A stretch of DNA of 47,985 bases from JAVBWO01 sp036677375 (GTDB taxonomy: Bacteria; Bacillota; Dehalobacteriia; UBA4068; UBA4997): NCBI GenBank assembly GCA_036677375.1, contig JAVBWO010000016.1, positions 1-47,985 of the forward strand, written 5' to 3'. A program made the position numbers and the translations under genes. The notes beneath the pieces were generated by a model, which was not told where the DNA came from, made no database searches, and saw only the letters and a program-made list of their open reading frames with translations. The number at the start of each line of letters is the position of its first letter. The first letter of the stretch is position 1. Of this stretch, positions 33,696 through 42,870 are shown piece after piece.

Positions 33696-34541
33696 CTATT
33701 TCAGAGGGATATACAAAGAAGGGTCGATGATATCGCCGTCCTTGCGCAATTCCAGATGCAAATGGGGACCGGTGGCGTCTCCGGTCTCACCCACTAAAGC
33801 GATGACTTTACCGGCGGCAACCTTTTGACCCTCCGAAACCAGCACCTTACTGCAATGCGCATAACCAGTGGCAAAATCATTGCCGTGATCCACCGTCACC
33901 ATATAGCCATAAATGGAGTTTTTCCAACCGGCAAAGGTCACCAGTCCGCTTTTGGCGGTAATGATCTTGCTGCCGGTTGCCGCCGCAATATCAATACCAT
34001 GGTGAAAGCCGTTTCCTCTCTTGCCGAAACCGGAAGTGATGGTTCCTTTCAGCGGTGTGCGCCAGTTGTCACTAGCGTAGCTTTTCCCCCTGGAGATGCT
34101 TGCGGACATTACCGCGATGGCCTGAGCTTCTTCTGCAAAATCAATGCCGGGGATCAGGATCTTTTCTCCTATCTTCAGCCGCTCGGGTTTCACGATATTA
34201 TTATAACTCATGAGCAAATACGGATCTACATTATACTTTTGCGATATCTCCCAAATGGTATCCCCTTTGGATAAGGTTACCGCAATCTCGGGGTTTTTCG
34301 GCAGGTAGAGAATCTGCCCTTGGCGCAGGCTGGCATTGACCGGCATATTGTTCATAGCTGCCAGAAGATCTTCTTCCACCCCGGCAAAATTTGCTAAAGA
34401 CGCCACAGTATCTCCGGCAACGACTTGGTAGACGGTTCGTCCGTCGTTATCGGCAAAAGCCGGGGCTGCTCCAAAAATCAACAGCACTACCGAAACGAAG
34501 AAAGCGACCGTCAACTTATTTTTAACTTTTTGGTAAAACAC
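33696..34541 (-). CDS. LysM-containing M23 metallopeptidase
   Basis: 281-residue secreted or anchored cell-wall hydrolase. Signal peptide (about 8-30, ending APAFA), two LysM repeats (about 37-80 YQVVAGDTVASLANFAG; 87-130 LSKGDTIWEISQKYNVDP), C-terminal M23 domain with zinc and catalytic residues intact (FHHGIDIAAATG, TGYAHCS, PHLHLELR). Start chosen at GTG 34541, nine bases after AAAGGAGG, which places the signal peptide at the N-terminus; the frame upstream to 34577 contains the ribosome site itself. Likely DD-endopeptidase. Confidence 0.93.
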   Translation of the reverse strand: MFYQKVKNKLTVAFFVSVVLLIFGAAPAFADNDGRTVYQVVAGDTVASLANFAGVEEDLLAAMNNMPVNASLRQGQILYLPKNPEIAVTLSKGDTIWEISQKYNVDPYLLMSYNNIVKPERLKIGEKILIPGIDFAEEAQAIAVMSASISRGKSYASDNWRTPLKGTITSGFGKRGNGFHHGIDIAAATGSKIITAKSGLVTFAGWKNSIYGYMVTVDHGNDFATGYAHCSKVLVSEGQKVAAGKVIALVGETGDATGPHLHLELRKDGDIIDPSLYIPLK

Positions 34542-34579
34542 TACATATAGCCTCCTTTGGACTTTAACAGCAACCATAG

Positions 34580-34602
34580 AAAAAGCGACAAAACCGCTTT
34601 TT
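34580..34602 (-). promoter_or_regulatory. Terminator-like hairpin in the LysM-M23 leader
   Basis: AAAAAGCG (34580-34587) and CGCTTTTT (34595-34602) pair around a 7-nt loop; on the minus strand TTTTT ends the stem, 38 nt before the GTG start. It could attenuate the gene or end read-through from fba. Confidence 0.45.
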
Positions 34603-34763
34603 GACTATTCTGCCACAAAATCTACTTTTTTATACGGTTTTGGCGTTCTACATCATTCCCAGACTGTCTCGTCCATGATAAAAGGCTGTCATATGCCATG
34701 ATGCGTTTTAAAATGCTATTCGTTCCATAACATTTCAATATGAGCATAAGCCGTTGAAAGATA

Positions 34764-34800
34764 AAAAGAAAAACAACGCTTTTTACGTTGCTTTTCTTTG
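34764..34800 (-). terminator. Terminator of the femAB-alr-fba operon
   Basis: Minus strand CAACG/CGTTG core extended by A/T pairs, then TTTTTCTTTTT, about 30-60 nt after the fba stop. Confidence 0.75.
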
Positions 34801-34828
34801 TTTTCAATCGGTTTTATTGATTTTTGGA

Positions 34829-35686
34829 TTACCAGGCTTTACCGCTGGCGCCGAAAAGCCGGATTTTTTCTCTTACCAACGCCGTCATGCGTTCTTTGGC
34901 CGGGCCCAAAACTTTCCGGGGGTCCAGCTCGCTGGGGTTAGCCGCCAGGCTGTCCTTCACACCCGCCATAAAAGCCTCCCGCACATTGGTATCGATGTTG
35001 ATCTTCCGAACACCCCGTTTTACCGCTTCCAAGATGGCATCATCCGGCACACCGGAGGAACCATGCAGTACAATAGGGATCTTAACCAGCTGTCGGATCT
35101 CGGAGAGCCGCTCCATATCCAGCTTGGGTTCCCCTTTATATTGGCCGTGGGCGGTGCCGATAGCAATGGCCAACGCGTCCACGCCGGTGGCATTGACATA
35201 TTCCAGCGCTTCGGATGGGTCGGTAAACATCGCTTCCTTGGCATGGACGAAAATATCGTCTTCCGTGCCGCCGATTTTTCCCAGCTCTCCCTCCACAGAA
35301 ACCCCAACGGCCCGGGCTACGTCCAGCACTTTATTGGTCAGAACAATATTGTCCGCCAGGGGAAGCTTGCTGCCGTCGATCATCACGGAAGTAAAGCCGC
35401 TTTGGATGCACTGTATCGCTTGGGCAAAACTGGTGCCATGATCCAGATGCAACGCTACGGGACAAGCCGTCTTCTCCGCCGCCAAACGAGTCATTGCCAC
35501 AATGTATTCCAGCCCCGCATATTTAATGGCTCCCTGGCTGGCTTGAACAATAACAGGCGCATTTTCCGCCGTCGCGGCGGCGATGATGGCTTGGACGATC
35601 TCCATGTTATTACAGTTAAAAGCGCCTACCGCATATCCTCCCTCTTCGGCTTTGGCCAATATTTGCGCCATGGTGACCATTGTCAT
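34829..35686 (-). CDS. fba: Class II fructose-bisphosphate aldolase
   Basis: 285-residue zinc aldolase of glycolysis and gluconeogenesis. Motifs VALHLDHGTSF (catalytic Asp, zinc His), VMIDGSKLP, AIAIGTAHGQYKGEP, IVLHGSSGVPDD, KINIDTNVR. Start ATG 35686 gives MTMVTMAQILAKAEEGGYAV; the ATG at 35695 overlaps the ribosome site AAAGGGGATG. 46 nt after alr, so probably co-transcribed. Confidence 0.96.
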   Translation of the reverse strand: MTMVTMAQILAKAEEGGYAVGAFNCNNMEIVQAIIAAATAENAPVIVQASQGAIKYAGLEYIVAMTRLAAEKTACPVALHLDHGTSFAQAIQCIQSGFTSVMIDGSKLPLADNIVLTNKVLDVARAVGVSVEGELGKIGGTEDDIFVHAKEAMFTDPSEALEYVNATGVDALAIAIGTAHGQYKGEPKLDMERLSEIRQLVKIPIVLHGSSGVPDDAILEAVKRGVRKINIDTNVREAFMAGVKDSLAANPSELDPRKVLGPAKERMTALVREKIRLFGASGKAW

Positions 35687-35732
35687 ATTCAACATCCCCT
35701 TTTATTATCATTTTTTATCTTGTTACTTGCCA

Positions 35733-36899
35733 TTATTCTTCGGCGTATTGCCTTAAGCTTGACATAACCTCACCCGCCGACACCAGCTGCCCTTTTTGCC
35801 GGTAAAGACGGACTACCTTGGGATTTGAGGTGGTACGGCGCATGGGAACCTCTACCGTGTCTCCCACTCCAAGTTCCAGGCCGGTTAAATCGATCACGGT
35901 GGTCTGCATGGCGATGCGGCCCAAAACCGGCAACAGCCGTTCTCCCTTGTAGACACCCCGCCGCCGCTTGGCGGCAACCTTGCCCACTTCTCTTGCAAAC
36001 TGGCGAAAAGCATTGGGAACCGTTTCTACTCTGGCTCTGGTCTCCACGCCAAAACCGTCATAATAGCCTACAGGGATCACACCCACTTTCATGTTCTTTT
36101 TTGCGGTGTATTCCAGCCCATAACCGATCTTCTCTCCCGCTCTGGCCTCGCGCACTTGGGTTATTCTGGCAATAAAGCGCCAGGTGGTCTCCAGATTCAG
36201 AGGGGTTTCTCCGCAAACGCTTTGCCCGTATAAAAGGGAACCGATCCGCACCATATCCAGTCGCGCCTCAGGCATTAGCTGGGCGCCGATGCTACCGGCA
36301 ATATGCTTTTTAAAACCGTGAATTCCCAAGGCTTCCACCTCTTTTGCCGCTTTTAATAAAAGACTCAACTGATTTTTGGAAAGCTCGGCATCGGAGGGAA
36401 GCGCAAAATGAGAATAAAGATGCTCTAAAGAAAGATTTTTTTGTTCCATAAGGGTAAAAGCCAAGCTTGCCACCCGCTCCGGCAGGACTCCGTAACGGCC
36501 CATGCCGGTATCTACTTTCACCGCCACAGGCCATTTCCCTTCCCCTGCCGCTTGGGCAAAGGCTTCTAAGGCATCCACATCATCAATGGTAGGAGTCAGA
36601 GAAGCCTCAGCCATAGCGGGCGCTTCCCATGCCTGCATGGGGCAAAATACCAAAATAGGTACGGTAATACCGCCACGGCGCAGCTCCAAGCCTTCCTCTA
36701 ACGTCGTTACCGCCAGATAGGGCACCTCCATGGTTTGAAAAAGCTTCGCGACGGATAAAGCGCCGTGCCCGTAAGCATTGGCCTTTACCACAGCCATGAT
36801 AGGGATATCTCCCAATATGGCTTGCACTTTTTCATAATTTGCCGTGATAGCCGATAAATCTACTTCAATCCACTGATTATATGGTTCCATCGCTGTCAT
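35733..36899 (-). CDS. alr: Alanine racemase
   Basis: 388-residue PLP enzyme making D-Ala for peptidoglycan. PLP Lys in MAVVKANAYGHGALSVA, second base Tyr in IGYGLEYTAKKN, PVGYYDGF. Start ATG 36899 overlaps the stop of the FemAB-like gene (ATGA), showing translational coupling; ATG 36890 is possible. Association with a FemAB ligase makes a wall-precursor operon. Confidence 0.96.
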   Translation of the reverse strand: MTAMEPYNQWIEVDLSAITANYEKVQAILGDIPIMAVVKANAYGHGALSVAKLFQTMEVPYLAVTTLEEGLELRRGGITVPILVFCPMQAWEAPAMAEASLTPTIDDVDALEAFAQAAGEGKWPVAVKVDTGMGRYGVLPERVASLAFTLMEQKNLSLEHLYSHFALPSDAELSKNQLSLLLKAAKEVEALGIHGFKKHIAGSIGAQLMPEARLDMVRIGSLLYGQSVCGETPLNLETTWRFIARITQVREARAGEKIGYGLEYTAKKNMKVGVIPVGYYDGFGVETRARVETVPNAFRQFAREVGKVAAKRRRGVYKGERLLPVLGRIAMQTTVIDLTGLELGVGDTVEVPMRRTTSNPKVVRLYRQKGQLVSAGEVMSSLRQYAEE

Positions 36900-37978
36900 C
36901 TTCCCTTCAGCTTTTTCTTCCATCGGATGATACGCCGAACGGCTTTTTGATACATAGGCTCCAGAACGTGATAAGCACGGTAGACAAGCTTTTTATAAAC
37001 CAGGTCGTATTCTCCCATAAAGCTGGTATAGACACCGCCAAAGCCGCGTTTGAACTTCACCAGGCCGTATAAAGGATGGCTCTCGTCCACGTCGCCGGGC
37101 ACACCCCGGAAATCATACATGGTACAGCCCTTGGACTTAGCCCACTGAATCATGGTCCACTGAATAAGATAGTTGGGCATGACATTGCGGTGAGCGTTGC
37201 TGGAAGCACCGTAAATGTACCAGCTTTTATTTCCTAAAAGGAAGGCCAAGGTTCCCGCCACCGGCTGCCCTTCCCAATAGGCCATAAAAAGCTCCATCTG
37301 CCCCGCAGGCATCAGCTGGTCATAAAAGACTTCATAATAATGATAAGGGCGGATCAAAAAATGATCCCGGTCGGCCGTTTCTTTCAGGATTTGATAAAAG
37401 ACCGGCAAAGCCTCCCGGCCGGGACAGGTGACGGTGACTCCCTTCTTTATGGCAAGACGTATATTGTATCTGGTCTTTTGGTGGCAATTCTCCAAAAGGG
37501 TTTCTTCGTCCGGCGCAATATCCATGCGAAAAACATGCCGTGGCTGAATGCCTTCAAAGCCTGGTCCCTGATCCACCGGAATGAACCCGCCTTTTCGGAA
37601 AGCGTTTTCCCACAAGGCTGTTCCTGCGAAAATATCAGGGTCGCTTTTCCAAAATACCGCCTTATGGATTTTTGCCTGAGCCTTCACCGCCTGTAACAGC
37701 GCTTGCCAGGCCTCGCTGTCTGCCATATCTAAAACGGGGCCACGGGGAGAGTAGAAAATACTGTAAACTCCGCCGGGCAGCGGTCTTTTTAACAAGGAAA
37801 CGGCCAAAACAGCTTCGCCGTTACGCTCTCCCAGTAACCGGATGGGCTGCCATCCGGTGGAGGCCTTTACTTCACCCCATTCATAAGTCTGCAAAATATG
37901 TCCCTTGGGATGTTGCGCTAAAAATTTATTAAATTTTTCTTTCTCCTCTAAGCCGATCTGCTTGACTGTTACCGACAA
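36896..37978 (-). CDS. FemAB/FemX-type peptidoglycan aminoacyltransferase
   Basis: 360-residue member of the FemAB family that adds amino acids from aminoacyl-tRNA to lipid II. Two GNAT-like halves: FLAQHPKGHILQTYEWGEVK near the N-terminus and the conserved YDFRGVPG...HPLYGLVKFKRGFGG near the C-terminus. The open frame reaches 38065, but TTG 37978 after AGAGGAGGCACTGCT gives MSVTVKQIGLEEKEKFNKFL, the family N-terminus, while the longer version adds 29 unalignable residues. The amino acid added (Gly, Ser, Ala) is not predictable. Confidence 0.9.
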   Translation of the reverse strand: MSVTVKQIGLEEKEKFNKFLAQHPKGHILQTYEWGEVKASTGWQPIRLLGERNGEAVLAVSLLKRPLPGGVYSIFYSPRGPVLDMADSEAWQALLQAVKAQAKIHKAVFWKSDPDIFAGTALWENAFRKGGFIPVDQGPGFEGIQPRHVFRMDIAPDEETLLENCHQKTRYNIRLAIKKGVTVTCPGREALPVFYQILKETADRDHFLIRPYHYYEVFYDQLMPAGQMELFMAYWEGQPVAGTLAFLLGNKSWYIYGASSNAHRNVMPNYLIQWTMIQWAKSKGCTMYDFRGVPGDVDESHPLYGLVKFKRGFGGVYTSFMGEYDLVYKKLVYRAYHVLEPMYQKAVRRIIRWKKKLKGR

Positions 37979-38111
37979 AGCAGTGCCTCCTCTGTTTTGG
38001 GTATTTGAAATAGTTTCCCCCATTGCCGGCGGTTCTATCGTTGTTTCACCCTCATTATTCAGCATAAATCACTTCAATTTGCGTTGACGATTCGCCATGT
38101 CGTTTCCTGGC

Positions 38112-38146
38112 AAAAATCCCCGGCCAATTCCGACCGGGGATTTTTT
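38112..38146 (-). terminator. Terminator of argS-pyrG
   Basis: AATCCCCGG pairs with CCGGGGATT; on the minus strand TTTTT follows the stem (T-runs on both sides). 14-50 nt after the pyrG stop. Confidence 0.9.
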
Positions 38147-38159
38147 CTTTTCCACAATT

Positions 38160-39758
38160 TTAAGCCTTTTTAAGTGCTTTTCCGACAAAATCGCGAAAAA
38201 GAGGATGCGGCCGTTGGGGACGGGATTGAAACTCGGGATGGAATAGGCAGGCTACAAACCAAGGATGATCTTTCAATTCGATGATCTCCACCGAATCGTT
38301 TTCAGGGTTGATGCCGGAAAAAACCATTCCCTTGGCCGCCAAGCGTTCCCGATAAGTATGATTCAACTGATAACGGTGACGGTGACGTTCCGCTGCTTCG
38401 GCTTTGCCATAGGCCGCCGCCGCCAAGGTACCATTCATGATTTGAAAGGGATAAAGACCCAGACATAACGTACCGCCCAATTCCTGATTTTGCGATTGGG
38501 GCATACAGGATTCGATAATAGGACAGGGCGCATTAGGGGCTACCTCCGGTAGATTGGCATCCGGTATATCCGCCACATGCCGGGCGAATTCCACGATGGC
38601 AGCCTGCATACCCATGCCGATCCCTAAGTAGGGAATGTTATTTTGCCGGGCGTAGCCGGCAGCCAATATCTTACCCTCGCCGCCCCGGGTACCAAAACCG
38701 CTTGGCACAAGAATACCGGAAACGTCCCCCAGCATTTCATTGCAGTTTTCAGGCGTCAATTCGGTGGCGTTCACCCAGCGCAGCTTTACCTTGCTATCAT
38801 AGGCAAAACCCGCGTGACGCAAAGCCTCTGTCACACTAAGGTAGGCATCCTGCAGTTCCACATATTTCCCCACCAAGGCGATTTCCACTTCGCTTTGAGC
38901 GGCCTCCACTTTTTCACAAAAGGCACGCCAATCCTCAATTTCCAATTCGCCGGCTTTTAAGCCCAAGCGCTCAATAACCACCTGATCCAGGCCCTGCTCC
39001 GCCAAAAGCAGCGGCACCTGGAAAATGCTTTCCACATCCACCACCTGGATTACCGCATCCTGGTCGGTATCACAGAACAACGCGATCTTATCTGTCAAGT
39101 CCTTGCTTAAGGGCATTTCCGAACGACAGGCAATGATATCCGGCTGGATGCCAATGCTGCGCAGCTCTTTCACACTGTGCTGCGTAGGCTTGGTTTTGGC
39201 TTCTTTGGCTGCACGCAGGTAGGGCACCAAAGTCATATGAATAAACAAAGTGTTTTCCTTGCCCAGATCCTGACGGATCTGACGGATGGTCTCCAGATAA
39301 GGCAGGGATTCGATATCCCCTACCGTGCCGCCGATCTCCGTAATGACCACATCCAGCTTATTGTCACGGCCCAGATAAAGCATACGCTCCTTGACCTCGT
39401 TGATGATGTGGGGAATGACCTGTACCGTGCCGCCTTCATATTTGCCCCAGCGTTCATTGTCCAAAACGGCGCCATAAATCTGGCCCATGCTAACACTGGA
39501 ATATTTGGTCAAATCAATATCCACAAAACGCTCATAGTGGCCCAAATCCAAGTCGGTCTCACTGCCGTCATTGGTAACATAAACCTCGCCGTGCTGGTAT
39601 GGGCTCAACGTCCCCGGATCCATATTGATATAAGGGTCAAACTTTTGAATCCCCACCCGCAAGCCGCGGCTTTTCAGAAGCCTTCCCAAAGAGGCGGCTA
39701 AAATGCCTTTGCCCAAAGAGGATACCACACCGCCGGTCACAAAGATATATTTTGTCAT
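38160..39758 (-). CDS. pyrG: CTP synthase with altered glutaminase active site
   Basis: 532 residues. Synthetase domain intact: KYIFVTGGVVSSLGKGILAA (P-loop), QKFDPYINMDPGT, GGTVGDIES. The glutaminase domain (from about 290) keeps GFGTRGGEGKI and the His-Glu pair in FHPEF, but the nucleophile motif GICLGMQ reads GIGMGMQ: residue 381 is Gly (codon GGC) instead of Cys (TGC). As read, the protein should make CTP from UTP and free ammonia but not from glutamine. Downstream of argS by 18 nt, with a terminator after it. Confidence 0.96.
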   Translation of the reverse strand: MTKYIFVTGGVVSSLGKGILAASLGRLLKSRGLRVGIQKFDPYINMDPGTLSPYQHGEVYVTNDGSETDLDLGHYERFVDIDLTKYSSVSMGQIYGAVLDNERWGKYEGGTVQVIPHIINEVKERMLYLGRDNKLDVVITEIGGTVGDIESLPYLETIRQIRQDLGKENTLFIHMTLVPYLRAAKEAKTKPTQHSVKELRSIGIQPDIIACRSEMPLSKDLTDKIALFCDTDQDAVIQVVDVESIFQVPLLLAEQGLDQVVIERLGLKAGELEIEDWRAFCEKVEAAQSEVEIALVGKYVELQDAYLSVTEALRHAGFAYDSKVKLRWVNATELTPENCNEMLGDVSGILVPSGFGTRGGEGKILAAGYARQNNIPYLGIGMGMQAAIVEFARHVADIPDANLPEVAPNAPCPIIESCMPQSQNQELGGTLCLGLYPFQIMNGTLAAAAYGKAEAAERHRHRYQLNHTYRERLAAKGMVFSGINPENDSVEIIELKDHPWFVACLFHPEFQSRPQRPHPLFRDFVGKALKKA

Positions 39759-39776
39759 GATTATGCCCCTCCTAAT

Positions 39777-41459
39777 CTACATGTGGGTGGGAGCACTGAC
39801 TCCCAAGAGCTTCAAACACTTGGCAATACAGGATGCGGTGGCCTGACACAAGCGGAGCCGGGCCGCCATCAGGGGCGCATCCACCCCTAAAACCCGGCAG
39901 TTGGTATAGAAGGTATGGAAAAGACCGGCCAGATCCAAAACATAGACCGCGATACGATGCGGTTCGCGGTGCACGGCAGCATAAGCGATCTCTTCCGGCA
40001 GATCCAGCATCTTACGGATCAGATCCTGTTCACTTGCCTCTTTCAGCAAAGAAAGATCCGCCTGCCCCATATTGTCCAAAGTAATACCGTTTTCATGGCC
40101 TTGCTGTAAAATACTACAGATTCTGGCATGGGCGTACTGCACATAAAAAACAGGGTTGTCCGCCGTCTGACTCTTGGCCAGGTCCAGGTCAAAATCCATC
40201 TGGCTGTCGGCGCTTCGCATGACAAAGAAAAATCTGGCCGCGTCCACGCCCACATCCTCCATGAGCTCCTCAAGCGTCACATAAGTGCCGGCGCGCTTGC
40301 TCATACGCATGATTTCTCCACTTTGGAACAAACGCACCAACTGCATCAGGATGACCTGGAGCCGGTCAGGATCGTAGCCCAACGCCGCCATGCCGCCTTT
40401 CAGCCGGGCCACATGACCGTGGTGGTCGGCGCCCCAGATATTAATGACTTCTTGAAAGCCCCGTTGGAATTTATTTTTATGATAGGCGATATCCGCTGCA
40501 TAATAAGTGGGAATGCCGTTGGAACGGACCAGAACTTCATCTTTTTCCGTGCCAAAAAGGGAAGATTTAAACCAAAGCGCCCCCTCTTCCTCAAAAAGGT
40601 AGCCTTTTTCGTTCAGTTCTTCCACAGCTTTTGCCACCGCACCGCTGTCATGAAGGGTCTGCTCGCTAAACCAAACATCATAATGAACGCCAAAAGCCGC
40701 CAGTGTTTTTCTGATATCGGCGATCTTTTTTTCCAAAGCATACCGGGTCAGCAGTTCCCGCCGCAGGCCACTTTCAGTATCCTTGTATTTATCCCCCACT
40801 TCGGCAATTAATGCTTCCATTGTGCGGGTAATATCCTCACCGTGGTAACCATCTTCGGGGAATTCCACTTCTTCCCCTAAAAGTTCCAGATAGCGGGCCT
40901 CTAAAGACAAACCGAATTTTTCGATCTGGTTCCCGGCATCGTTGATATAGAATTCTCTTTCCACCTCATAACCCGCAGCATCCAATAGAGAAGCCAGGGT
41001 GTCGCCGATGGCGGCGCCCCGGGCATTGCCCATATGCAGCTCGCCTGTGGGATTGGCGCTGACAAATTCCACTTGAATTTTTTCACCTTTGCCCGTATTG
41101 CTGTTGCCATAGGCATCACCTTCGGCCAATAAAGCCGCCAGCCCTTTGGCAAGCCAGGTTGGTTCCAAACGGAAATTGATAAAGCCGGGACCTGCGATTT
41201 CCAAAGTATCCACTAGCTTGTTTTCTTTATCAAAAGCGTTCACAATCATTTCGGCAATCTTACGGGGCGGCATTTTAGCCTCTTTTGTCAAAAGCATAGC
41301 AATATTGCTGGCAAAATCGCCATGGCTCTTTTCCCGGGGTACCTCGATGATATAAGAAGGCAACTCGGAAAAATCCAGCTGTCCTGAGGCCTTCAGCCCT
41401 TCCACAACCTGTCCCAGCTGCCGGTGTAATTCATGTTTAATCTCGCTGATCCAACTCAA
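39777..41459 (-). CDS. argS: Arginyl-tRNA synthetase
   Basis: 560-residue class I synthetase. HIGH-type motif in ANPTGELHMGNARGAAIGD, KMSK-type MRMSKRAGTYVTL, C-terminal DALR anticodon domain. Start is TTG 41459 (MSWISEIKHEL) after GCGAGGG. It has its own promoter 45 nt upstream and no T-box in that short leader. Confidence 0.97.
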   Translation of the reverse strand: MSWISEIKHELHRQLGQVVEGLKASGQLDFSELPSYIIEVPREKSHGDFASNIAMLLTKEAKMPPRKIAEMIVNAFDKENKLVDTLEIAGPGFINFRLEPTWLAKGLAALLAEGDAYGNSNTGKGEKIQVEFVSANPTGELHMGNARGAAIGDTLASLLDAAGYEVEREFYINDAGNQIEKFGLSLEARYLELLGEEVEFPEDGYHGEDITRTMEALIAEVGDKYKDTESGLRRELLTRYALEKKIADIRKTLAAFGVHYDVWFSEQTLHDSGAVAKAVEELNEKGYLFEEEGALWFKSSLFGTEKDEVLVRSNGIPTYYAADIAYHKNKFQRGFQEVINIWGADHHGHVARLKGGMAALGYDPDRLQVILMQLVRLFQSGEIMRMSKRAGTYVTLEELMEDVGVDAARFFFVMRSADSQMDFDLDLAKSQTADNPVFYVQYAHARICSILQQGHENGITLDNMGQADLSLLKEASEQDLIRKMLDLPEEIAYAAVHREPHRIAVYVLDLAGLFHTFYTNCRVLGVDAPLMAARLRLCQATASCIAKCLKLLGVSAPTHM

Positions 41460-41510
41460 TTCGGAATCCCTCGCTTACCGCCCACGGTTCGGGCAAATTT
41501 ATCAAATTAT

Positions 41511-41540
41511 ATTATACCACCAATCGGTATATCCTGCCAA
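41511..41540 (-). promoter_or_regulatory. Promoter of argS-pyrG
   Basis: Minus strand TTGGCA (41540-41535), 18-nt spacer, TATAAT (41516-41511). Confidence 0.85.
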
Positions 41541-41550
41541 GGCGGCAAAT

Positions 41551-41578
41551 AAAAAACCGGCGGAATTTCTTCCGCCGG
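41551..41578 (-). terminator. Terminator of the sigma/anti-sigma operon
   Basis: CCGGCGGA/TCCGCCGG stem with TTTTTT on the minus strand, 20 nt after the anti-sigma stop. Confidence 0.9.
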
Positions 41579-41598
41579 ATGAAATTAGTATCTTACGC

Positions 41599-42870
41599 TT
41601 AAGGCAGCTGTGCCACATATAAGCCGTAGTACTGAGATCCTTCCGGGCACATGAGGAATATGATGGTGTTGCCCCGGTCTACCCATATCAACTGGCTTAC
41701 GGTACCGGTGGCGATGGGGAGAACCATATTTTCCGCGGGATAAGCCACATACAGACAGCCCTGGTTGTCGGTAAAGATCAATTTACCGCTATTGGGCGCC
41801 CAGCTTAAAATGCTGCCGCATTGCTTGTCAAATATTCGCCAAGGCTCTTGGGTATTACTGATACCGGCAAGCCACAAACCGGGCTCATCCTCGCCGTTGA
41901 CAAAGGCGGCCATGATGCTACCGTCCGGCGAAAAGGCGGAAATGCCCTCTTGATTGATTGCAGCGTCTGCTTTTTTTAAATTTTCGTTCTGGGTTATCGT
42001 AGCCTTGGCATCCTCCATGCTGTCAAAGGCGGCAACAAACGTAGGTTCCACGTTATCCTCAAAGTTAACTTGCCAAAGCTGTGTCTTGCCGTCAACCTGA
42101 ACAAAGTAGTTGACGAGTTTTGTTTTTTCATTGGCCAGAGGTGATAAGATATTCACCCCTTCATGAGAGGCAATCAAGCGCATTTCAAAACGTCCGATGC
42201 CTACCGCGCCGTACGCTGCCTTCGGTAAAGAAATTTCCCCGCTTTCTGTGGGAGTTGCCGGCTCTTGTCCTGCTGTATCATTTGTACCATTTTTATCATC
42301 TGACGCGGGGGCCTCCGTGGCATCCCCCGTTGTTGTTATAGGCGTATCCTTAGGCTGGCTTGCCGGTTTTTGAGTATCCGCAGGCGTGCTCGTTATCCCT
42401 GTTTGTGTTCCCTGTGAACCAGGGTTCGTCGTATCGTCCGGAGGTGAAACGGCGGGCTGGTCAGGCACCGGCTGATTTTGGCCTACATTTATGGAAGAAT
42501 GGTTGGGATCGTTGCCACCTGGTTGCACCACATTACCACCAAACGGATTTGCCAGAGCAACACCGACAACAATGGCCAACGCAGCAGCAATGGTTCCGAA
42601 TTTAGCAGGCCAGGAAAATCTCCTGGTGAAAGGAATGATCTTCGCAGATTCAGGCGGCAAAGCTGTCATAACCCGGGTACTAAAGCCGGCAGGCGGATCT
42701 ATCATGGGTAGGTTCTCATGCAAAAGGGCATCTACCGCCTGGGCTTCTTTCATATAATCCTGGCAGATACAACATTGTTCTAAATGAGCAAAAAGTTCGA
42801 CGGCGTCTTCTTTTGACAGCAGACCGTCCAGATACAGAAATATATTCTTTTTCGCCTGCATACAATCCAT
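41599..42870 (-). CDS. Transmembrane anti-sigma factor with zinc-finger and propeller-like outer domain
   Basis: 423 residues. N-terminal zf-HC2 domain with early Cys (MDCMQAKKNIFLYLDGLL) and H-x3-C-x2-C in HLEQCCIC, holding the sigma factor; TM helix at about 92-110; a Pro/Thr/Gln-rich linker of about 100 residues; then an outer domain with repeated strands such as ISAFSPDGSIMAAFV, ILSWAPNSGKLIFTD and QLIWVDRGNTIIFLM, reminiscent of TolB/WD40 blades. ATG 42870 overlaps the sigma stop by one base (TGATG) and follows GGAGGCGGCGTTG. Signal sensed is unknown. Confidence 0.87.
   Translation of the reverse strand: MDCMQAKKNIFLYLDGLLSKEDAVELFAHLEQCCICQDYMKEAQAVDALLHENLPMIDPPAGFSTRVMTALPPESAKIIPFTRRFSWPAKFGTIAAALAIVVGVALANPFGGNVVQPGGNDPNHSSINVGQNQPVPDQPAVSPPDDTTNPGSQGTQTGITSTPADTQKPASQPKDTPITTTGDATEAPASDDKNGTNDTAGQEPATPTESGEISLPKAAYGAVGIGRFEMRLIASHEGVNILSPLANEKTKLVNYFVQVDGKTQLWQVNFEDNVEPTFVAAFDSMEDAKATITQNENLKKADAAINQEGISAFSPDGSIMAAFVNGEDEPGLWLAGISNTQEPWRIFDKQCGSILSWAPNSGKLIFTDNQGCLYVAYPAENMVLPIATGTVSQLIWVDRGNTIIFLMCPEGSQYYGLYVAQLP

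Noticed and set aside
34754..35767. 337-codon plus-strand frame opposite fba
   Set aside because: It begins in the fba terminator and runs antisense to all fba motifs.
40128..40811. 227-codon plus-strand frame inside argS
   Set aside because: Antisense to conserved argS motifs; long only because of codon bias on the opposite strand.
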